From Spirochaetaceae bacterium (GTDB lineage: Bacteria > Spirochaetota > Spirochaetia > SZUA-6 > Fen-1364): a stretch of 8,142 nucleotides of DNA. The notes beneath the pieces were generated by a model. The model saw only the letters and a program-made list of their open reading frames with translations, searched no databases and was not told the DNA's origin. The DNA lies in contig PMDT01000082.1 of NCBI GenBank assembly GCA_003154555.1, forward strand, positions 2,664 through 10,805, given 5' to 3'. Below, piece by piece: positions 4,997 through 8,142 of this stretch; the stretch's first letter is position 1; each line of letters begins with the position of its first letter. Made by a program: the position numbers and the translations under genes.

Positions 4997-5726
4997 GCTC
5001 CCCCTGCGGATAGCGCCTGCAGAGGCGGCCCAGGTCGATGCGTGATTCGTAGAGCGCCCTTCCAAGGATGACGCCGACGACCAGCGGATCGCGTCTCTCC
5101 GCCACCTGGTCGACATGCTCCTCTGAACCGATCCCGCCGGAGAGTATCGTCGGCAGCCCCGCGGCCCGCGCAGCCGCTGCCGTCCGCTCGCTGTCCGGGC
5201 CCGCCATCGTTCCGTCCCTGCTGATGTTCGTGTAGATGAGCCACGTGATACCAAGCGACAGAAGACCCGCCGCCACGTCCGTGTCGGTACGGTCCGCGTC
5301 CTCGGTCCAGCCTGCCACGCGGAGGCGCCCGTCGCGCGCATCGAGCCCCGCCGCGAAGCGCGGCCCCAGCGCCGCGGTCCATTCCGCGACGAGCGCGGGT
5401 GAACGGATGAGCGTCGTGCCCACGACGACCCTGTCAATGCCCAGGTCGATGAGCCGCGCCGCCTGCTCCCGCGTACGCACACCGCCGCCGGCCTGCACGG
5501 CGCATGTCACCGCGCCGCGGATTCGCTCGATGACGCGCAGGTTCTCCGCACCCTTTCCCTCGGCGGCATCCAGGTCGACGACGTGGATCCATCGTGCACC
5601 GCTTTGCTCGAAGCCCTGTGCCGTTGCGACGGGGTCCGCGGAGTAGCGCGTGGTTTCGCTGAAGCTTCCCTGGAGCAGACGGACGCAGCGGCCCGCGCGA
5701 AGATCGATCGCGGGGACGAGCAGCAT
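4965..5726 (-). CDS. hisA: 1-(5-phosphoribosyl)-5-[(5-phosphoribosylamino)methylideneamino]imidazole-4-carboxamide isomerase (ProFAR isomerase)
   Basis: The protein has 253 residues, a single TIM barrel. It performs the Amadori rearrangement of ProFAR to PRFAR, the fourth step of histidine synthesis. The start MLLVPAIDLRAGRCVRLLQG (1-20) is the HisA signature with catalytic Asp8 (HisF has a differing opening motif). VQAGGGVR (77-84) forms the first phosphate site, Asp129 in GLDARDG is the second catalytic acid, TNISRDGTMAGP (166-177) follows, and LSGGIGSEEH (195-204) is the second phosphate site. About 12 residues after the last helix (ELSGWDSPAAT) look like a non-conserved tail, and this part overlaps aroK. 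ATG 5726 lies 6 nt after the stop of the PtsN-like gene without a clear Shine-Dalgarno, so translation probably relies on coupling. No other his gene is in the window. Confidence 0.93.
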   Translation of the reverse strand: MLLVPAIDLRAGRCVRLLQGSFSETTRYSADPVATAQGFEQSGARWIHVVDLDAAEGKGAENLRVIERIRGAVTCAVQAGGGVRTREQAARLIDLGIDRVVVGTTLIRSPALVAEWTAALGPRFAAGLDARDGRLRVAGWTEDADRTDTDVAAGLLSLGITWLIYTNISRDGTMAGPDSERTAAAARAAGLPTILSGGIGSEEHVDQVAERRDPLVVGVILGRALYESRIDLGRLCRRYPQGELSGWDSPAAT

Positions 5727-5732
5727 AACGGG

Positions 5733-6245
5733 CTAGCCGGTCGCGGAGCAGGGCTCGCGCCCTGCGAGGGGATACACCGGGGAGAGCCCGGCCGCGAATG
5801 CGGCGCGCAGGCGCGCCTCGATGTCGGCCGGGTCGTTGCCGGTCAGGAGATCGTTTCGCACCTGGGAATGACGCAGGCAACGCACGAGTGTCGAAAGCGC
5901 CTGCAGGTAGTCCAGCGAGACCTGCGGCGGCGAGGCAATGACGAAGAGCAGCCGCACGGGCTGGCCGTCGGGCGATTCGTAGGCAATCCCCTCCCGCGAC
6001 ACCCCGAGGGCGATCAGCACTCTCTTCACGCCGGCCGCGCGCCCGTGCGCGACAGCGACCTCGTGGCCGAGGCCGGTGCTCTGCAGCTTCTCTCGCTCGA
6101 TCACGGCCTTTTCGAACGAATCGATGGAGCTGATTTCCTTGAAGACTGGGGCCTGGTGGATCACCTGCCGAAGGGCTTCGTACTTGTCGGTGCCGTGAAG
6201 ATCGGCCACCACCGTGCCACGTTCAAAACAGTGATGTATGCTCAT
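5733..6245 (-). CDS. ptsN: PTS EIIA domain protein, PtsN (EIIA-Ntr)-like
   Basis: The protein has 170 residues, a single EIIA domain of the mannitol/fructose/nitrogen class. The phospho-acceptor is His67 in GLGHEVAVAHGRAAGV (58-73); most relatives have a Pro before this His (VAIPHG), here Ala. Downstream VRVLIAL-type strands, DGQPVRLLFVIASPPQ (93-108) and YLQALSTLVRCLR (113-125) fit the family. Such stand-alone EIIA proteins receive phosphate from EI and HPr-type carriers and act as regulators rather than sugar transporters. No EIIB or EIIC domain is present here. ATG 6245 has only weak complementarity to 16S RNA; a TTGACA promoter ends 17 nt upstream, so the leader is very short. hisA follows in the same operon. 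Calling it ptsN is a family-level choice; it could equally be a fructose-type EIIA fragment with a regulatory role. Confidence 0.82.
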   Translation of the reverse strand: MSIHHCFERGTVVADLHGTDKYEALRQVIHQAPVFKEISSIDSFEKAVIEREKLQSTGLGHEVAVAHGRAAGVKRVLIALGVSREGIAYESPDGQPVRLLFVIASPPQVSLDYLQALSTLVRCLRHSQVRNDLLTGNDPADIEARLRAAFAAGLSPVYPLAGREPCSATG

Positions 6246-6262
6246 TTCATTCTAGCCCATCT

Positions 6263-6291
6263 AATGTATCGGCAGGTTTGGGCAGTGTCAA
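6263..6291 (-). promoter_or_regulatory. Sigma-70-type promoter of the ptsN-hisA operon
   Basis: On the minus strand there is a perfect TTGACA (6291-6286), exactly 17 bp, then TACATT (6268-6263; 4 of 6). Transcription should begin about 7 nt on, leaving a leader of only about 10 nt before ATG 6245. Confidence 0.65.
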
Positions 6292-6364
6292 TCCCGGCCA
6301 GCCCAAGGCTCGCTTACGTACGTCCTTGTACTCGCTCGCCCTCGCCCTCCGTGGCTACGACCTA
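6292..6364. other. Centre of the ptsN/HU divergent intergenic region
   Basis: This stretch between the two back-to-back promoters holds no ORF with a start signal. It contains the self-complementary ACGTACGT at 6316-6323 and a C/T-rich run of short CTCGC and CGCCCTC repeats at 6331-6350. It could hold operator sites for either gene, but I recognise no known binding motif. Confidence 0.35.
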
Positions 6365-6391
6365 TTTACAATTATCTGCCGTCGCTATATT
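6365..6391 (+). promoter_or_regulatory. Candidate promoter of the HU gene
   Basis: TTTACA (6365-6370; 5 of 6) and TATATT (6386-6391; 5 of 6) are separated by 15 bp, a little short. TATTCT at 6388-6393 gives 17 bp but a poorer -10. The area is distinctly more AT-rich than its surroundings. A leader of about 50 nt would result, ending in the Shine-Dalgarno at 6436-6443. Confidence 0.5.
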
Positions 6392-6435
6392 CTTGCTGAA
6401 TCAATGCGGCCGTGGGTCGCACCAAGTACTCCAAT

Positions 6436-6443
6436 GGGAGGGG
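6436..6443 (+). promoter_or_regulatory. Ribosome binding site deciding the HU GTG start
   Basis: GGGAGGGG is 7 nt before GTG 6451. It excludes the in-frame GTG at 6412, which would add 13 residues with no upstream binding site and would begin close to the expected transcription start. Confidence 0.8.
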
Positions 6444-6450
6444 AAGAGAA

Positions 6451-6807
6451 GTGGCAACGACACCAGCGAAAAAGACTGCGGTCAAGGCACCCGAGAAGCT
6501 TACCGGTACATCGATCATCGGCTACCTGGCGGAGAAGAACGGCGTGTCGCGCAAGGACATCAAGCAGGTCCTCGAGGATCTCTACGACATCGTCGGGACC
6601 GGCGTCATGCGCGGCGAGCGCGTGGCCCTGGGCAAGATCGGCAAGATGTTCATCAGGCTGCGGCCTGCGCGCGCGGCGCACCCGGGACGCAACCCGCTCA
6701 CCGGGCAGGAAATCATGATACCCGCAAAGCCTGCCACAAAGGTGCCGCGCTTCACTTTCAGCAAGACCTTCAAGGAAGCGGCGCTGAAGGCAAAGGTGAA
6801 AAAGTAG
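6451..6807 (+). CDS. HU/IHF-family nucleoid DNA-binding protein with basic N-terminal tail
   Basis: The protein has 118 residues, compared with about 90 for typical HU. Residues 1-16 are an Ala/Lys/Pro-rich tail (ATTPAKKTAVKAPEK). The HU fold starts at about residue 17: helices SIIGYLAEKNGVSRKDIKQVLEDLYDIV, then the strand region LGKIGKMFIRLRPARAA where GFG is usual, the signature GRNPLTGQEIMIPA (79-92) with the minor-groove intercalating Pro82 in the arm, and the final helix SKTFKEAALKAKVKK. It bends and compacts DNA in the cytoplasm and may influence transcription. The tail and the KAKVKK end add positive charge, resembling histone-like extensions seen in some bacteria. The gene stands alone, divergent from ptsN and convergent with the Nudix gene, with a hairpin between their ends. 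Confidence 0.9.
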   Translation: MATTPAKKTAVKAPEKLTGTSIIGYLAEKNGVSRKDIKQVLEDLYDIVGTGVMRGERVALGKIGKMFIRLRPARAAHPGRNPLTGQEIMIPAKPATKVPRFTFSKTFKEAALKAKVKK

Positions 6808-6831
6808 GACTCTTTTCCCGCGTCTATTGAA

Positions 6832-6854
6832 CGGGGAGGCTTCCCGCCTCCCCG
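6832..6854. terminator. Hairpin between convergent HU and Nudix genes, candidate two-way terminator
   Basis: CGGGGAGGC (6832-6840) pairs with GCCTCCCCG (6846-6854), a perfect 9-bp stem with a 5-base loop. It lies 24 nt after the HU stop and 3 nt after the Nudix stop on the other strand. There is no clear U-tract on either side (TCTTTTCC lies before it on the plus strand), so termination could be of the stem-only or Rho-assisted kind. Confidence 0.6.
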
Positions 6855-6857
6855 ATC

Positions 6858-7232
6858 TCAACCGTACAGCTTTTCGACGACCCGCCGATCAGAATCGGCA
6901 AGATCGTAGCTCAGCAGTTCCCGCGGCAGCACCCAGCGGATCTCCTCGTGCTCGCGCAGCACCGGCTCGCCGTCGAAGCCATCCACCCGATAGACAAGAA
7001 GCTCGAGGCTCACCCCGTCGCCGTTGAAGAATGCACGGCAGAGGAAGCTCCCCACGCGCGCGCGCACGTCCAGCTCTTCTGACAGCTCACGGGCAAGCGA
7101 CTCTTCCGGTGTCTCGCCCGGCTCTATCTTGCCACCGGGAAACTCCCATTTGCCCGCCATGTGCCTGCCCGGTCTCCGCCGCGCGATCAGGACGCGTCCG
7201 TTCTCTTCCAGAATGCCTGCCGTGACCTTCAC
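6858..7232 (-). CDS. MutT-like Nudix hydrolase (8-oxo-dGTP diphosphatase family)
   Basis: The protein has 124 residues from GTG 7232. The N-terminus KVTAGILEENGRVLIARR and the segment GKWEFPGGKIEPGET are typical of MutT. The Nudix box GX5EX7REUXEEXGU is GKIEPGETPEESLARELSEELDV, complete in its metal-binding Glu residues, with Asp in place of the late Gly. MutT hydrolyses 8-oxo-dGTP to the monophosphate and so keeps oxidised guanine out of DNA. The GTG overlaps the nth TGA (GTGA), and AGGAGGT lies 4 nt upstream, within the end of nth. Location beside nth supports a DNA or nucleotide sanitation job, but Nudix proteins of this size also act on CTP derivatives or other nucleotides, so mutT is not asserted as the symbol. 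A longer reading from 7463 only runs through nth out of frame. Confidence 0.87.
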   Translation of the reverse strand: MKVTAGILEENGRVLIARRRPGRHMAGKWEFPGGKIEPGETPEESLARELSEELDVRARVGSFLCRAFFNGDGVSLELLVYRVDGFDGEPVLREHEEIRWVLPRELLSYDLADSDRRVVEKLYG

Positions 7233-7906
7233 CGCGACCTCCTGACCCCGACACGCGCGCAGCGTTTCACCACGGGGCACGTGCTGCACCGGGGCGACAA
7301 CGGCACGCACACCTCCTGCCCATAGCGTACCAGAAGCTCGTTGATGCTGATCCAGTACCGGCGCGGAAGCACCCGCATCAGCGCCGCTTCCGTCTGCCCG
7401 GGCGTCCGCGTGGAGACCCAGCCGAAGCGGTTGGAAATCCTGTGCACGTGCGTGTCGACACATATCCCCGGCAGGCCGAAACCAAGGTTGCGGACGAGAT
7501 TCGCCGTCTTCCTGCCGACGCCAGGCAGTGCCAGAAGCTCTTCCATCTCCGTGGGCACCGTGCCCGCGTGCTCGCGCAACAACAATCGGGCAGCAGCGCG
7601 GAGGTTTTTCGCCTTCGTGTGATAGAAACCCGCGGGGTAGATCAACGATTCGATTGTCGACTCGGCCAGGGCCGCCAGCGCCTGCGGAGTGGGAGCACGT
7701 TGCAGGAGTGCCTTTGCCGCGCGCAAGGTGACATCGTCCCTGGTCCGCAGGGAAATCATCGTGGAGACGAGCACCCGCCAGGGGTCGTGGTTGTCCCGCG
7801 CGACCTCGGACACCGACGGAAGGGAGCGGCCTCCGTCGCTCTCAGCCAGCCTTCGTTCCATGGCCGAGAATATCCCGGCCCAGGGAATCGCGGCCCTCCG
7901 TGTCAT
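7229..7906 (-). CDS. nth: Endonuclease III, DNA glycosylase/AP lyase
   Basis: The protein has 225 residues (E. coli enzyme 211). It removes oxidised pyrimidines such as thymine glycol and cuts the abasic site by beta-elimination in base-excision repair. The helix-hairpin-helix reads LPGVGRKTAN (127-136) with the catalytic Lys133; the catalytic Asp151 follows in CVDTHVHRISNR (149-160). The 4Fe-4S loop is complete as C-X6-C-X2-C-X5-C (Cys200, 207, 210, 216). In place of the E. coli LLSAQATD helix-plugging segment this protein has MISLRTRDD (50-58), so Gln41 corresponds to Arg54. The ATG overlaps the carD stop as ATGA, with no clear Shine-Dalgarno, implying coupled translation. MutY is excluded by the presence of the lysine and the lack of a C-terminal Nudix-like domain. 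Confidence 0.93.
   Translation of the reverse strand: MTRRAAIPWAGIFSAMERRLAESDGGRSLPSVSEVARDNHDPWRVLVSTMISLRTRDDVTLRAAKALLQRAPTPQALAALAESTIESLIYPAGFYHTKAKNLRAAARLLLREHAGTVPTEMEELLALPGVGRKTANLVRNLGFGLPGICVDTHVHRISNRFGWVSTRTPGQTEAALMRVLPRRYWISINELLVRYGQEVCVPLSPRCSTCPVVKRCARVGVRRSR
7237..7243 (-). promoter_or_regulatory. Ribosome binding site deciding the Nudix GTG start
   Basis: On the minus strand AGGAGGT sits within the last codons of nth, 4 nt ahead of GTG 7232. It is among the best Shine-Dalgarno matches in the window and fixes the start of the Nudix gene at the GTGA overlap. Confidence 0.8.
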
Positions 7907-8142
7907 TTTGCATTTATCTTGAGCTTGGAGAACACGAGCTCTTCAACGTCGTCCTTTGTCTTCTCCAGTGAGAAGGAGATCTCGTCGATGAGGAGCTTCA
8001 ACGCGCTGTCGTAGAGCTTGCGCTCCAGGATGGGAAGCTCCTTGATCCTGCTGCGATGATACAGGGCGCGCACGACGTTGGCGATGTCGAGGATGCTGCC
8101 CTTTTTCAAAAGATCCAGGTTCATCTGGTAGCGGAGCTTCCA
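7903..8142 (-). CDS. CarD/CdnL-family transcription regulator, C-terminal domain; 5' truncated
   Basis: The reading frame stays open to the window edge, giving 79 residues beginning WKLRYQMNLDLLKKG; the ATG at 8124 is internal. This aligns with the C-terminal helical domain of CarD/CdnL (WSRRYKANL in mycobacterial CarD), so the first visible codon is probably the conserved Trp that wedges into the minor groove at the upstream edge of the transcription bubble. The rest (DIANVVRALYHRSR, ERKLYDSALKLLIDEISFSL) is the compact helical bundle. The N-terminal RNA-polymerase-binding Tudor-like domain lies outside the window. CarD proteins bind the polymerase beta subunit and stabilise open complexes, especially at rRNA promoters; the Borrelia LtpA protein belongs to this family. 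It heads an operon with nth and the Nudix gene. Confidence 0.85.
   Translation of the reverse strand, partial: WKLRYQMNLDLLKKGSILDIANVVRALYHRSRIKELPILERKLYDSALKLLIDEISFSLEKTKDDVEELVFSKLKINAK

Noticed and set aside
4418..5482. 354-codon open frame on the minus strand across aroK and hisA
   Set aside because: It is a low-complexity Arg/Ser/Ala-rich translation opposite aroK and out of frame with hisA, with no recognisable motif.
6249..6254. TAGAAT on the minus strand as the ptsN -10 box
   Set aside because: It lies only 3 nt from the ATG, so transcription would start after the start codon. The TTGACA-17-TACATT pair further upstream is a better fit.
7233..7463. N-terminal extension of the Nudix protein
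   Set aside because: It is out-of-frame nth sequence with no similarity to Nudix proteins. AGGAGGT and the GTGA overlap define the start at 7232.
7903..8124. A 73-residue protein starting at ATG 8124
   Set aside because: The frame is open beyond the ATG to the window edge, and the residues before it (WKLRYQ) are part of the conserved CarD C-terminal domain.

Overview
The window is GC-rich and densely coded, with no transposase, integrase, phage gene, tRNA, rRNA or CRISPR array. It looks like ordinary chromosome of a Gram-negative (diderm) bacterium, because two genes encode secreted beta-barrel proteins ending in or built from amphipathic strands. The combination of a CarD-family regulator, an orphan PtsN-like EIIA protein, an HU protein with a long basic N-terminal tail, small lineage-specific outer-membrane barrels and a PIN/PhoH-type ATPase suggests a GC-rich member of the Spirochaetota. 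That assignment is an inference from gene content, not a database match.

Layout from left to right: (1) the last 69 codons of a YlaK-type PhoH ATPase (+), truncated by the window edge. (2) A 202-bp GC-rich intergenic stretch with three related hairpin repeats. (3) An Omp85-like outer-membrane barrel gene (-), divergent from a small outer-membrane barrel gene (+). (4) A dicarboxylate/amino-acid:cation symporter homologue (-), tail-to-tail with the small barrel gene. (5) galU and aroK (+), coupled by a GTGA overlap and divergent from the symporter gene. (6) hisA and a PtsN-like EIIA gene (-); hisA converges on aroK with a 32-bp overlap of coding sequence. (7) An HU-family gene (+), divergent from the EIIA gene. 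(8) mutT-like Nudix, nth and the 3' part of carD (-), coupled by GTGA and ATGA overlaps.

Functionally the genes are mainly housekeeping: nucleotide-sugar supply (GalU), aromatic and histidine biosynthesis (AroK, HisA), nucleoid structure (HU), oxidative DNA-damage defence (MutT-like and Nth) attached to a transcription regulator (CarD), solute uptake and envelope proteins. Control signals can be read for several genes. The small barrel gene and galU both have a TATACT -10 box only 6-7 nt before the ATG and no Shine-Dalgarno, predicting leaderless mRNAs. aroK, the Nudix gene, the HU gene and the Omp85-like gene have clear Shine-Dalgarno sequences.

The most unexplained signals are: the three repeats between phoH and the Omp85-like gene, whose arm sequences differ between copies while complementarity is kept around a constant GGGGCCCCGTC core; the symporter homologue that lacks the usual NMDGT and substrate-binding residues; and the Omp85-like barrel with no POTRA domain. 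I saw no evidence of a complete new defence or mobile system.
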